A stretch of 64,000 nucleotides of DNA, taken from positions 124,001 to 188,000 of the forward strand of contig NZ_JAINFK010000004.1 in the NCBI RefSeq assembly GCF_019966575.1, read 5' to 3'. Positions 44,435 to 54,275 of this stretch are shown here, piece by piece. Below the pieces are notes generated by a model. The model made no database searches and was not told where the DNA came from. It saw nothing but the letters and a program-made list of their open reading frames with translations. Every line of letters starts with the position of its first letter. The stretch's first letter is position 1. The DNA comes from Oricola cellulosilytica (GTDB lineage Bacteria > Pseudomonadota > Alphaproteobacteria > Rhizobiales > Rhizobiaceae). A program made the position numbers and the translations under genes.

Positions 44435-46066
44435 ATGATCGAGACCCTCAAACGCGTTCCCGCCATTGTCGCAAGCTGGGTCCGTCCGAACATCGAGACA
44501 TTCCTGTCGACCGGCCAGCCGAAGATCTGGGCGCTGTCGCTTCTCATCGGCGCCGCCGTTGGCATTGCCGCCATCCTGTTTCGCGAATCGATCGGTCTCT
44601 TCCAGATGCTGTGGCTCGGCACGCGCTCAGAGGACGTGGTCACGTCCATCGCGAACCTCGAATGGTACTGGGTCCTGCTCGCCCCGGTTGCGGGCGGCGC
44701 AATCGTCGGTGTGCTCCTCCACCAGATCGGTTCGCGGCGCACCGGCGGCGTGGCCGATGTCATCGAGGCCAAGGCCCACGCCGGACGCCCGCTCGATTTT
44801 CGTGATGGCATCCTCTCGGCGCTCACCACAGCGATCTCGCTCGGTTTCGGCGCAAGTGCCGGACGGGAGGGCCCGGTCGTGCATCTCGGCGCTACGCTTG
44901 CCTCCGTCTTCAGCCACCGCCGTAAGCTGCCGGAGTGGTGCGTGCGCACCCTCCTCGCCGCCGGCGTGGCCAGCGCCGTCTCGGCGTCGTTCAACGCGCC
45001 CATCGCGGGCGTCCTGTTCGCCCACGAGGTAATTCTCCAGCACTACGCCTTCCGTTCCTTCGTGCCGATCGTGATCGCCTCGACGGCAGGCACCGTGCTG
45101 TCCCGGCTCTGGTTCGACGAGGCGACGGTCTTCATCGTTCCCGACTACCAGATCACGTCCTATTGGGAGTTTCCGGCTTTTGCCCTGCTCGGCGTGGTGT
45201 CGGCCATCGTGGCGATCCTGTTCCAGTTCGCGCTCGTCGCGGGCGATTATGTAGCCCGCAACATCACCATGCCACTGTTCTTCCGCCCGGTTGTCGGTGG
45301 GCTGGCCGTGGGCATGATCGGTGTATTCTTCCCGCACATCCTCGGTGTCGGGTACGAGATGACGGACAAAGCACTCTGGAACCAGTTGCCGCTGCTCCTG
45401 ATGTTGTCGCTGATCGTCATGAAGACTGTCGCCACGGCAATCACGCTGGCCTCGCGGTTTGGTGGCGGCGTTTTTTCGCCATCGCTTTATCTCGGCGCGA
45501 TGACCGGCGGCGCTTTCGGCCTCATCGCCGGCTCGGTGTTTCCGGGCCTGGCGTCCAGTGGCGGGCTCTACGCCATTCTCGGCATGGGGGCGGTCGCCGG
45601 TGCCGTCATTGGAGCGCCGATCTCCACCACCGTCATCGTCTTCGAACTGACCGGTGGCTACGCCCTTTCCATCGCTCTCCTGCTCACGGTCGCCATCGCC
45701 TACGGGATCAACCAGGCGATCCACGGCCACTCCTATTTCCACTGGCAATTGGAAATGCGCGGCCTGTTCATCCACGAGGGACCGCACCGCAGCCTCACCC
45801 GCGCAAAAAAAGTAATGGATTTCATGGACATGCCCGACGAGGAAGGCGGGCCGCAAGTGGTCGATCCCGAGCTCAAGACGCCGACCCTGAAACCCACGGA
45901 TACACTGGAGCATGCCCTGCGCATCTTCGATGCGGGCGGGCACACCCGCCTTCCGGTCGTCGATGAGCGCGCTCCAGATAGGATCATCGGCTGGGCGAAC
46001 CAGGTCCGCGCCTTGAGGTACTTCAACAAGGCCCTCATCGATGCTTCCGTTGAGGAACATCGTTGA
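44435..46066 (+). CDS. ClC-family chloride channel/antiporter with a C-terminal CBS region
   Basis: A 543-residue protein with about ten membrane helices. It has the gating-glutamate motif GREGPVVHLGATLAS, GGGVFSPSLYLGAMTGGAFG, and GAVAGAVIGAPISTTVIVFE. A cytoplasmic CBS half (about residues 475-535, KPTDTLEHALRIFDAGGHTR) may bind nucleotides. In the segment NAPIAGVLFAHEVIL the position matching the internal proton glutamate of E. coli ClcA appears to be Val, as in many channel-type ClCs. Transport mode is therefore open. Confidence 0.9.
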   Translation: MIETLKRVPAIVASWVRPNIETFLSTGQPKIWALSLLIGAAVGIAAILFRESIGLFQMLWLGTRSEDVVTSIANLEWYWVLLAPVAGGAIVGVLLHQIGSRRTGGVADVIEAKAHAGRPLDFRDGILSALTTAISLGFGASAGREGPVVHLGATLASVFSHRRKLPEWCVRTLLAAGVASAVSASFNAPIAGVLFAHEVILQHYAFRSFVPIVIASTAGTVLSRLWFDEATVFIVPDYQITSYWEFPAFALLGVVSAIVAILFQFALVAGDYVARNITMPLFFRPVVGGLAVGMIGVFFPHILGVGYEMTDKALWNQLPLLLMLSLIVMKTVATAITLASRFGGGVFSPSLYLGAMTGGAFGLIAGSVFPGLASSGGLYAILGMGAVAGAVIGAPISTTVIVFELTGGYALSIALLLTVAIAYGINQAIHGHSYFHWQLEMRGLFIHEGPHRSLTRAKKVMDFMDMPDEEGGPQVVDPELKTPTLKPTDTLEHALRIFDAGGHTRLPVVDERAPDRIIGWANQVRALRYFNKALIDASVEEHR

Positions 46067-46188
46067 TCTGAAATTCTCGCGCCATTTCATATGGTTAACG
46101 CGCCATTCACCACTCTTTGCGATTGTTCGCGGACATACCTGGCGACGGCGGCCGCATCGGCCGTTCTTGCCGGTGGGCTGAGGGCGAG

Positions 46189-49100
46189 ATGTATAACAAC
46201 GGAAAAGACAGGGCGCCTGCCTATCTGCGCGAGGACGCGACCCTGGAGGATTACAAAGCCTTCGTCGCCAGCAACTCCGACTGGATCTGGGAAACCGACG
46301 CCCGGCATCGCTTCACCTACGTCTCGGACTCGGTCACCGAAATCATGGGCTTCGAGCCCGGCCAGCTAATCGGCGCGTCACGCGCGGAAATGATTGCGGA
46401 GAGTTCCGACGGCGATCCCCGGTTTGCCCGGCACCTCGAGGCTCTGCAAAAACGCGAGCCGTTCCGCGATTTCATCTACAAGCTGAAGACCCCGTTCGAC
46501 GACAATCTCTGGATGGCAATCAGCGGATTCCCCCGCTACGAGGACGGAGAGTTTGTCGGATACCGGGGCAACGGCCGGAACATCAGCAGTGTGATCCGGG
46601 TGATGGAAGAACTCGAGTTCGCCCGATCCGAGCAATCCAAGCTCAACGCGATCATTGACGCCAGCATAAACGCCGTCAGTTCCGGCGTCGTAATCTTCGA
46701 TGCGGACGATAATCTGACATTCGCCAACAAGGCGATCCGGGAGATGTTTCCGGCAATCCGCGACCATTTCCGAAAGGGGCGGACCCTGGGCGATCTGATT
46801 CGCGAGATCATTTCGCACGAGATTTTCGTCAACGATGCCGGTGCCTCCGAATTCCCGCCCGACAAGTTTGAACAGCGGGTTTCCCGCTACGAGGCGCGCT
46901 ATGAACGGGCGCATTTCGAGACCGTGGAACAATTCGCCGACGGGCGCTGGTGCCTCGTGGAATCGCGTCGTCTGCCGAACCGGATGATCGTGTGCATTCT
47001 TTCCGACATCACCGAACTGAAGACGCACGCGCTCGAACTGAAGAGCGCGAAATCGGAGATCGAGCGGTCCTACCAGTTGCTGCAGACCATCCTTGATAAT
47101 GTTCCCATCGGCATCGTCGTCTACGACAAGGATGAAAACTTCGTTCTGACCAACCGGAATCTCCGCGAGGACCAGCCAGAACTCAATCCCGTCATGGAAC
47201 AGGGGCGAACCTTGGAGGAGGCGGTCGCGCACGCGCATTCGCAGGGACTCTGGCGGCATTCCGGCGACCCCGAATTCGATAGCCTCTACGAGACCGACCC
47301 GGAACAGTGGAAAGCCCGCAAGCTCGAAGAGTACCGTGTCAAGAAATTCGAGGCCCTGCGCAATCCGAAGGCCGGAAAATGGATGAAGGCCGTGAACCTG
47401 AAGACCGGGGACGGTCTTTTCATCGGCCTTCGCATCGACATTTCCGACCTCAAGCGGCAGCAGGACGCGTTGGCAAAGCAACTCCGCGAGAACGAGCTTT
47501 ATCGCAACATCATCGAGGCAATCCCGGCTGCGGTATACGCCAAGACCCCCGATCTCAGACTCGTCTATGCCAATTCGGGCTGGGAGACCGTCGCCGGCGC
47601 TTCCCTCTCCGATTCCATTGGCAAGACCGACTTCGACTTCTTCGGTGAAGAAGGCCTGCGCTTTATGGAAGCCGACCGGACGGTGCTCAGGACCGGCAAG
47701 GTCCTAGAAATGGAGGAGCAGGGAACCAATCCCGATGGCACGACTGGATACCGTCTCGCTCGCAAGAGTCTGACAAAAAGCTCCGACGGATCGGTATATC
47801 TTGTCGGCATTACCACTAGCATCGACGAACTGAAGGCGCGCGAAAACGAGGCCATCGCCGCCCGCGCGAAGGCCGAGTTGGCCCAGAACGTCTTGGACCA
47901 GCTCTCCAGTCCGGTATTGGTCAAGGATCGCAGCGGAGTGTTCGTCGCCACCAACCGCGCGTTCGCGGAACTTCTCGGCAAGCCGGCCGAGGCGATCGTC
48001 GGCCGTACCGCCGAACAGGTCATTGACCCGGAGTTCCTGGAGGAAGCAACGCGCTACGAAGCCGAGGTCATGCAGACCGGCAAGACCAGTGCGCACGAGC
48101 ATGAGATCGTTCGCGGCGACGGCACGCGCTTCGCAGCCAAGGCCTACAAGTCGCGCGAGCGACTTGCGGACGGGAATGACTATCTCGTCGTTCGCATCGA
48201 GGACATCAGCAAGTTCAGGGAACGCGAGGAAGCGCTTCGCGAGGCACAGCGCAAGGCAGAAGCCGCCGACCGTGCGAAATCCGAGTTCCTCGCGAATATG
48301 AGCCACGAAATCCGCACACCGATGAACGGTGTTCTCGGTATGGCCGAATTGCTGGCGGGAACGGAACTCGACAGCAAGCAGCGGATATTCGCCGACGTCA
48401 TCATCAAATCCGGCAACGCGCTCCTCACCATCATCAATGACATCCTGGATTTCTCCAAGATCGACGCCGATCAGATGACTCTGGAGCCCGAACCCTTCGA
48501 CCTGCGCGAGGCGATCTCCGACGTCGCGACGCTGATGACGGCCCGCGCCCAGAAAAAGGACATCGAACTTATCGTCCGCGTCGATCCGGCGCTTCACGAC
48601 AACTACCTTGGCGATGTCGGCCGGATTCGTCAGGTGGTTGGCAACCTGCTCGCCAATGCCGTCAAGTTTACCGACTCCGGCCACGTCTTGGTCGACGTGG
48701 GCGGCGTTGATCGCGGCGACAAGAGCGAAATTACCGTCAAGGTAACCGACACCGGCATCGGTATCCCGGCGGACAAGCTCGACCACATCTTCGAGAAGTT
48801 CGCTCAGGTCGACACCTCGGCGACGCGCCGGCACGAGGGAACGGGCCTGGGCCTGGCGATCTCCGCATCGATCGTCGAACTTATGAATGGCAAGCTGGGC
48901 GTCGAAAGCGAAGTCGGCCATGGATCAACCTTCTGGTTCACGCTGAAGCTGCCCAAACACGGCAGGCAGGTTCGACATGTCCGATTGCCCGGCGATGTCC
49001 GCGGCGCACGCATACTTCTGATCGACGACAATGCCGTGAACCGCTCCATTCTGATGGAACAGACGGCGGCCTGGGGCTTTGACGCCGCTGCGGTTCCGAC

Positions 49101-49911
49101 GGGGCAGCAGGGCCTTGCCGCCCTGCGTGAGGCAAGCGCCGGCGGACGGCCTTTCGATGCTGCCGTCGTCGACCTCCAGATGCCGGAAATGAGCGGCGCG
49201 GATTTCGTCCGGACCCTTCGGTCGGACGCCGCGCAAGCCGATTTGCCGGTCATAATGCTATCCTCGGTGGACCGGGCCATCTCCACGGAGGAAGTTCGCA
49301 AACTCGGAATCGGCGCCGCCCTGCTGAAGCCGGCGCGCTCCAGCGAATTGCTCGACGCGATTGTCGCTCTCGTAGGCGACGCGCGTTCGCCAGAGGGGGC
49401 TGATGCAATAGCCCCGGCGAGTGCGCATGCCGCGGACAGGGCAGAAAACCTCCCCCCCGCGTCTTTTGCCGTCCCCGATGGAGGTCCGGCCGGCAGTTCG
49501 GCGACGCGCGCGCCGGACTGCCCGCTCGATATCCTGATCGCCGAGGACAACGAGGTGAACCAGCTTCTGTTCTCGCAGATCCTGCTCGATGCCGGATACC
49601 GTTTCGAGATCGTCGGCGACGGCAGACAGGCGGTCGACACCAGCGCCCGCAAACCGCCGCGGCTGATCCTCATGGATGTCTCCATGCCGGAAATGAACGG
49701 ATTCGAGGCAACATCCGCGATCCGCAACCGCGAGGCGGAATCGGACGTCAGGACGCCGATCATCGGCGTCACCGCGCACGCGCTCAAGGGCGACCGCGAC
49801 CGCTGCCTCGAGGCGGGCATGGACGATTACATTTCCAAGCCGATCAGCCCTGACGCGCTGGTCGAAAAGGTAAAGCAGTGGCTGGGCGAGGACGCCGCCG
49901 CCGAGGCGTGA
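46189..49911 (+). CDS. Multi-PAS hybrid sensor histidine kinase with two receiver domains
   Basis: A 1240-residue soluble protein with about five PAS-type domains: residues about 25-150, 165-290, 300-430, 450-565 and 580-690. HisKA follows with His706 in NMSHEIRTPMNG, then an HATPase domain (VVGNLLANAVKFTDSG, then TDTGIGIP and GTGLGLAIS). Receiver 1 has Asp995 in AAVVDLQMPEMSG and receiver 2 has Asp1163 in LILMDVSMPEMNG. No HPt domain or membrane helix is seen. ATG at 46189 (MYNNGKDRAP) is preferred to 46117, where the frame lacks similarity. The output partner is not encoded nearby. Confidence 0.93.
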   Translation: MYNNGKDRAPAYLREDATLEDYKAFVASNSDWIWETDARHRFTYVSDSVTEIMGFEPGQLIGASRAEMIAESSDGDPRFARHLEALQKREPFRDFIYKLKTPFDDNLWMAISGFPRYEDGEFVGYRGNGRNISSVIRVMEELEFARSEQSKLNAIIDASINAVSSGVVIFDADDNLTFANKAIREMFPAIRDHFRKGRTLGDLIREIISHEIFVNDAGASEFPPDKFEQRVSRYEARYERAHFETVEQFADGRWCLVESRRLPNRMIVCILSDITELKTHALELKSAKSEIERSYQLLQTILDNVPIGIVVYDKDENFVLTNRNLREDQPELNPVMEQGRTLEEAVAHAHSQGLWRHSGDPEFDSLYETDPEQWKARKLEEYRVKKFEALRNPKAGKWMKAVNLKTGDGLFIGLRIDISDLKRQQDALAKQLRENELYRNIIEAIPAAVYAKTPDLRLVYANSGWETVAGASLSDSIGKTDFDFFGEEGLRFMEADRTVLRTGKVLEMEEQGTNPDGTTGYRLARKSLTKSSDGSVYLVGITTSIDELKARENEAIAARAKAELAQNVLDQLSSPVLVKDRSGVFVATNRAFAELLGKPAEAIVGRTAEQVIDPEFLEEATRYEAEVMQTGKTSAHEHEIVRGDGTRFAAKAYKSRERLADGNDYLVVRIEDISKFREREEALREAQRKAEAADRAKSEFLANMSHEIRTPMNGVLGMAELLAGTELDSKQRIFADVIIKSGNALLTIINDILDFSKIDADQMTLEPEPFDLREAISDVATLMTARAQKKDIELIVRVDPALHDNYLGDVGRIRQVVGNLLANAVKFTDSGHVLVDVGGVDRGDKSEITVKVTDTGIGIPADKLDHIFEKFAQVDTSATRRHEGTGLGLAISASIVELMNGKLGVESEVGHGSTFWFTLKLPKHGRQVRHVRLPGDVRGARILLIDDNAVNRSILMEQTAAWGFDAAAVPTGQQGLAALREASAGGRPFDAAVVDLQMPEMSGADFVRTLRSDAAQADLPVIMLSSVDRAISTEEVRKLGIGAALLKPARSSELLDAIVALVGDARSPEGADAIAPASAHAADRAENLPPASFAVPDGGPAGSSATRAPDCPLDILIAEDNEVNQLLFSQILLDAGYRFEIVGDGRQAVDTSARKPPRLILMDVSMPEMNGFEATSAIRNREAESDVRTPIIGVTAHALKGDRDRCLEAGMDDYISKPISPDALVEKVKQWLGEDAAAEA

Positions 49912-49961
49912 GCGCGTAAAGCAGCAGCGTCGCCCGCGCAAAAAAGCAGGTCCAGCCTCAC

Positions 49962-50840
49962 CTACCCCAAATGCTCCTTGAAGAAGGCGACCGTCCGGCT
50001 CCAGGCGAGATCGGCAGCCTCCTTGTCGTAGCGCGCTTCCGACGTGTCGTTGTTGAAGGCGTGGTTGACGCCCTCGTAGATATGGATCGTGAAATTCTTG
50101 TCGTTTTCTTCAAGGGCTGTCCGGTATGCGTCGATCCCGGCATTGATGCGCTCGTCCAGCCCTGCATAGTGCAGCAGAAGCGGCGCCTCGATGAACGCGG
50201 CATCGCCTGGCGCGGGCTGCCGCCCGTAATAGGCGACGCCTGCCCCCAGGTCCGGATCTGCCACGGCCAGCGAGTTGACCAGGCCGCCGCCCCAGCAGAA
50301 TCCGACCGCGCCGACCTTACCGTTGGTCGCCTCGTGGCTCGCCAGGAACTGCCGCGCAGCTTTGGCGTTTTCCAGCGTCTCGGCGCCGTCCAGCGCGCCG
50401 ATCATCTCGCGCGCCTTGTCCTCGTCCGAAGGCGTGCCGCCCGACAAAGAAAGAAAGTCCGGCGCCAGCGCCACGAAACCCTCAAGCGCAATCCGTCGCG
50501 CCACGTCGCGGATATGTTCGTTCAGGCCGCGGTTCTCGTGGATCACGATCACTGCCGGCAGCTTGCCTGCTGCGTCCGCCGGCATGACGAGATAGCCGCG
50601 CATTTCGCCTGCAGCTCCCGGCCATGGAACGTCCTCGCCCCGCAGCCGCGCATCGTCAGGCGCAACCATCGCCGCCCGCGCACTGTTTGCCGCCAGCATC
50701 GGCGCAATCGCGGCAGCCGCCGCGCCGGTCCCGGCCAGTTTCGTCAGCTTCTCCATGAAGCCGCGTCGGTCGAGCGTCAGATGCGTGTATTCGTCATAAG
50801 CATCGATCATCGCTTGGGTGATCTGCGGTTTTCCGGACAT
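49962..50840 (-). CDS. Exported dienelactone hydrolase family protein
   Basis: A 292-residue alpha/beta hydrolase. The twin-arginine-like N-terminus (DRRGFMEKLTKLAGTGAAAA) suggests export, possibly folded. The nucleophile is Cys in GAVGFCWGGGLVNSLA; the Asp lies in LLHYAGLDERINAG and the His in YEGVNHAFNNDT. This Cys-Asp-His triad is the DLH pattern. Such enzymes hydrolyse dienelactones or other esters. No aromatic-degradation genes adjoin it, so the substrate is unknown. Confidence 0.88.
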   Translation of the reverse strand: MSGKPQITQAMIDAYDEYTHLTLDRRGFMEKLTKLAGTGAAAAAIAPMLAANSARAAMVAPDDARLRGEDVPWPGAAGEMRGYLVMPADAAGKLPAVIVIHENRGLNEHIRDVARRIALEGFVALAPDFLSLSGGTPSDEDKAREMIGALDGAETLENAKAARQFLASHEATNGKVGAVGFCWGGGLVNSLAVADPDLGAGVAYYGRQPAPGDAAFIEAPLLLHYAGLDERINAGIDAYRTALEENDKNFTIHIYEGVNHAFNNDTSEARYDKEAADLAWSRTVAFFKEHLG

Positions 50841-51077
50841 CGATTGTTCCTCCGAAAAGATGTCAGCCCCTCACGTTAAACCAGCGTAGCCCCCGTGCCA
50901 CGAAAAAGCGCGACGCCGCACATCACAAATTACGGAGCGGCAAACCGACGACTACCGCTTCCCGCTGTGGACCGCGCCGAGGAGTGCTTCCCCCCTGCCC
51001 TGCGAATCTCCTATTCAGGGACCGGCCGGGCCATTCTCCGGCGATTCCCGAACCGTTTCAGCAAGGCAGGCGCGACT

Positions 51078-52604
51078 TTGAAGGTCGACATCGACATGGG
51101 AACGACCGCCACGCATGACGTGGCGAAGCTCGACATCGAGGAGCTGCTCGCCACCCGACTGCTCGTCCAGGGCAATTCCGGCTCCGGCAAGTCGCACCTT
51201 TTGCGCCGCCTGCTGGAGCAGTCCGCCAGATGGGTGCAGCAGGTGGTGATCGACCCGGAGGGCGATTTCGTCACGCTGGCCGAGACCTTCGGCCATCTGG
51301 TGGTCGACGCCGACCGCTCCGAGGGCGAACTGGTCGGCATCGCCAATCGCATCCGTCGCCACCGCGTTTCCTGCGTGCTGACGCTGGAGGGTCTCGAGAT
51401 CGACGACCAGATGCGCGCCGCCGCCACGTTCCTCAATGCGCTGTTCGAGGCCGACCGCGAGCACTGGTTTCCGGTTCTTGTCGTCGTCGACGAGGCGCAG
51501 ATGTTCGCCCCCGCCGCCGGCGGCGAGGTCGCCGAGGATGCCCGGCGCGCCGCGCTTGGCGCGATGACCAACCTGATGTGCCGCGGCCGCAAGCGCGGCC
51601 TTGCCGGCGTCATCGCCACGCAGCGCCTCGCCAAGCTGGCAAAGAACGTCGCCGCCGAGGCCTCCAACTTCCTGATGGGCCGCACCTTTCTCGACATCGA
51701 CATGGCCCGCGCCGCCGATCTTCTCGGCATGGACCGCCGCCAGGCCGAGCAGTTCCGCGATCTCAGGCGCGGCTCCTTCGTCGCGCTCGGGCCAGCCCTG
51801 TCGCGCCGGCCGCTCCCCGTCACCATCGGCCCGGTCGAGACGGGCGCGCGCTCATCGAGCCCGAAACTGATGCCGCTGCCCGACAAGCCCGCCGATGTCG
51901 AGGACCTGATCCTGACGCCCGCCCCGGAGGATTTCGCCCGTCCGCCGACGCCGAGGCGTGCCACGCCCGCGCCGCGCGCGACCGCCGATATAATGGAGGA
52001 ACTGTCCCGCGCGGCCTCGATCCAGGAAACCGGGCCGGAACCCGAAAAGCCCGGACGCCGCCCGCCGATGAGCGGGGAGGAAAAGGAACAGTGGGTCGCC
52101 GAAACGCTGGCCGGCATCGCCGCCGGTCCGGATTCGGCCTTCCGCTCGGATTCCGAACTCTATCAGGATTTCCTGATGCGCGGCCGGATGCGCCGCATCA
52201 CCGGTGCGCCGCTGTCGATGTCGGATTTCCGCCTGCGCCTCGCCATCGCCCGCTCCGGCGTCGACGCGGAAACAGCGGGAAGCGAAGCCTGGCGCACAGC
52301 GCTGGTGCTCGCCGAGCGGGTCACCGACGACCTTCAGGGAGTGTTCCTGATGCTGGCCCACGCCGCCATTCGCTCCGCCCCCTGCCCCTCGGACGCGGAG
52401 ATCGCCCGCGCTTACGGCACCCACTCGACCCGCCGCGCCCGCCGGTTTCTGGATTATTTCGAGGAACAGGGCCTGATCGTCCTGCACACGGACCATTTGG
52501 GCAAACGCCTCGCCGCCTTCCCCGACTTCGACGCCCAGACGCTGGGCGGCGACGCCGACGCGCCCTTGGCGGAGGAAAGCGGGAATGTAGAGGCGGCGGA
52601 GTGA
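51078..52604 (+). CDS. HerA/DUF87-type ATP-binding protein with C-terminal winged helix
   Basis: A 508-residue protein. Walker A is LVQGNSGSGKSHLLRRLLEQ (near residue 28), followed by VVIDPEGDFVTLAE, and Walker B is VLVVVDEAQMFAPAA, then CRGRKRGLAGVIATQRLAKL. The linker is Pro-rich, and the C-terminal part (ARAYGTHSTRRARRFLDYFE, then EQGLIVLHTDH) is helix-turn-helix-like. TTG at 51078 (LKVDIDMG) is chosen because homologous proteins begin at this point; ATG 51096 is also possible. Function is unknown; related proteins act in DNA processing. Confidence 0.82.
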   Translation: MKVDIDMGTTATHDVAKLDIEELLATRLLVQGNSGSGKSHLLRRLLEQSARWVQQVVIDPEGDFVTLAETFGHLVVDADRSEGELVGIANRIRRHRVSCVLTLEGLEIDDQMRAAATFLNALFEADREHWFPVLVVVDEAQMFAPAAGGEVAEDARRAALGAMTNLMCRGRKRGLAGVIATQRLAKLAKNVAAEASNFLMGRTFLDIDMARAADLLGMDRRQAEQFRDLRRGSFVALGPALSRRPLPVTIGPVETGARSSSPKLMPLPDKPADVEDLILTPAPEDFARPPTPRRATPAPRATADIMEELSRAASIQETGPEPEKPGRRPPMSGEEKEQWVAETLAGIAAGPDSAFRSDSELYQDFLMRGRMRRITGAPLSMSDFRLRLAIARSGVDAETAGSEAWRTALVLAERVTDDLQGVFLMLAHAAIRSAPCPSDAEIARAYGTHSTRRARRFLDYFEEQGLIVLHTDHLGKRLAAFPDFDAQTLGGDADAPLAEESGNVEAAE

Positions 52605-52791
52605 GGATCAAGGGCTTGGAAAGGGCTTTCTCGCGCCAAAACCGCTTCTGCGGCGTCCTGCGCCGAACGTATGATGCGTATAAACGGTGCTGTGTCCGCA
52701 ATCAAAAAACCACAATCCCTTCCTAATCGTCTCAGCAGAAAGCGATTAGCTTGCCATTTTCTCTTCTGGAGGCAGGGTCGATCCCAAAACT

Positions 52792-53451
52792 ATGGACGCA
52801 GATGGCGGCGGTGTCGTCACATGGTCACACGCTTCAGATTCTCCGAACAGGCGGCTATCCGGAATCCTCTCCGAAATCGCGGGCGATAAGAGCCGTGAAA
52901 GAGTTACGTTAGGCGATCTGCTCGAAAAGTTCGGCAACCGCGCCTTTGGCGCTATGATCTTCATTTTCGCCGCCCCTAATGCAATTCCCATCGCGATGCC
53001 CGGGATATCGGCGTTGTTGGGGGCTCCGCTTGTCTTCCTGACATGGCAAATGATGCGGGGCCGCCGCGAGCCATGGTTCCCTTTGGCAATTCGCAACCGG
53101 TCATTTGCCCGCAGCGATTTTCTCAGGCTGGTCAATATCGTGAACCCCACTCTGAAAACGATCGAGAAAATGATCCGGCCACGGTTTGATATTTTGGCGA
53201 ATTCAAGAGCAGAAGGTCTGATCGGCTTTTTGGGGCTGCTGCTAGCTACGATGATTTTTCTTCCCATCCCGTTCGGCAACATGTTGCCTGGTCTGGCGCT
53301 CGCCTTGCTGGCGCTCGGCGTTCTGGAGCGCGACGGATTGGCGATCATCAGCGGAACCGTTGCCGCTTTGCTCGGCTTCATGCTGGTTTCCGGGATTCTC
53401 TACGGCATTGCAAAGGCAACACTGTTCACGTTCCAAAACGCGTTCGCCTAA
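52792..53451 (+). CDS. ExoD family exopolysaccharide-synthesis-related membrane protein
   Basis: A 219-residue protein of the ExoD family. The N-terminal part (LSGILSEIAGDKSRERVTLG, then DLLEKFGNRAFGAMIFIFAA) is followed by membrane helices (LIGFLGLLLATMIFLPIPFG and LALALLALGVLERDGLAII). ExoD was first linked to exopolysaccharide and alkali tolerance in Sinorhizobium; its biochemical role is unclear. It is convergent with the TSUP gene, only two bases apart. Confidence 0.85.
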   Translation: MDADGGGVVTWSHASDSPNRRLSGILSEIAGDKSRERVTLGDLLEKFGNRAFGAMIFIFAAPNAIPIAMPGISALLGAPLVFLTWQMMRGRREPWFPLAIRNRSFARSDFLRLVNIVNPTLKTIEKMIRPRFDILANSRAEGLIGFLGLLLATMIFLPIPFGNMLPGLALALLALGVLERDGLAIISGTVAALLGFMLVSGILYGIAKATLFTFQNAFA

Positions 53452-53453
53452 GT

Positions 53454-54197
53454 CTAGATCCCGAACACGCGAACGAACTCGCGACCCGATAATAGCGTTA
53501 TCAGGACGCCAACCAGCATCATCATGGGCCTGTCGGGCATGTGCCGGACCACCAGGGCCGCAAGGGGCGCGGCAATGACACCGCCTACTATCAGGCCCAG
53601 AATGATTGGCCAGAGTTCGAGGCCAACGGTCAGGAAGAAGGTCCCCGATATCATGAGCGTGACGAGAAACTCGCTCGCATTCGTCGATCCGATGGCGGTT
53701 CGGGCAACCGCCCCTTGCCCGATTATGCTCGATGTCACGATCGGCCCCCATCCGCCGCCGCCGATGGAATCGAGAAATCCGCCAACGAGGCCGAGTGCTG
53801 GGAGCATGCGGGGCTCGACAGATGGGCGATTCGCCCTGCGGGCGGCCTTCCAGACGATCCAGAGCCCCATGGCCGCCAGATAGAACGCGACGACCGGGCG
53901 TACCCGTCCCCCGTCCATCGACGAGAGCAACATGGCGCCTATGGTTCCGCCAACGGCTCCGGGAATGGCCAGTCGCCCGACCATTTTCCACCGGACATTG
54001 CCGAAACGCCAGTGCGACAGCGCCGACGCGCCGGTCGTGAAAACCTCTGCGGCATGGACGCTGGCGCTGGCTACCGCTGGCGTGAAACCGAGCCCGAGAA
54101 GAACGGACGTGCTGGCCAGCCCGTATGCCATGCCGATGGCGCCGTCGATGATCTGCGCGGCGAATCCTACTGCGATGAAAAGGAGGAAATCTGACAT
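53454..54197 (-). CDS. TSUP (TauE/SafE) family anion exporter
   Basis: A 247-residue membrane protein with about seven to eight helices. The N-terminal repeat reads FAAQIIDGAIGMAYGLASTS and the second repeat LALGLVGGFLDSIGGGGWGP once corrected for the actual PALGLVGGFLDSIG; both halves carry the family's Gly-rich motif. TSUP proteins move sulfite, sulfoacetate or related anions. It lies between exoD and the terC gene, on the same strand as terC with 78 bases between. The substrate is unknown. Confidence 0.85.
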   Translation of the reverse strand: MSDFLLFIAVGFAAQIIDGAIGMAYGLASTSVLLGLGFTPAVASASVHAAEVFTTGASALSHWRFGNVRWKMVGRLAIPGAVGGTIGAMLLSSMDGGRVRPVVAFYLAAMGLWIVWKAARRANRPSVEPRMLPALGLVGGFLDSIGGGGWGPIVTSSIIGQGAVARTAIGSTNASEFLVTLMISGTFFLTVGLELWPIILGLIVGGVIAAPLAALVVRHMPDRPMMMLVGVLITLLSGREFVRVFGI

Positions 54198-54275
54198 GCC
54201 GTATGACCAATTCGTCTCAGCATCGAAAGAAGGGGGCGGCTCAGCGACCGGGCAAGATCGTGAACCAATTAAGAG

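Noticed and set aside
44627-46090. 487-codon minus-strand open frame across the ClC gene
   Set aside because: His/Asp/Arg-rich shadow of a membrane protein gene on the other strand.
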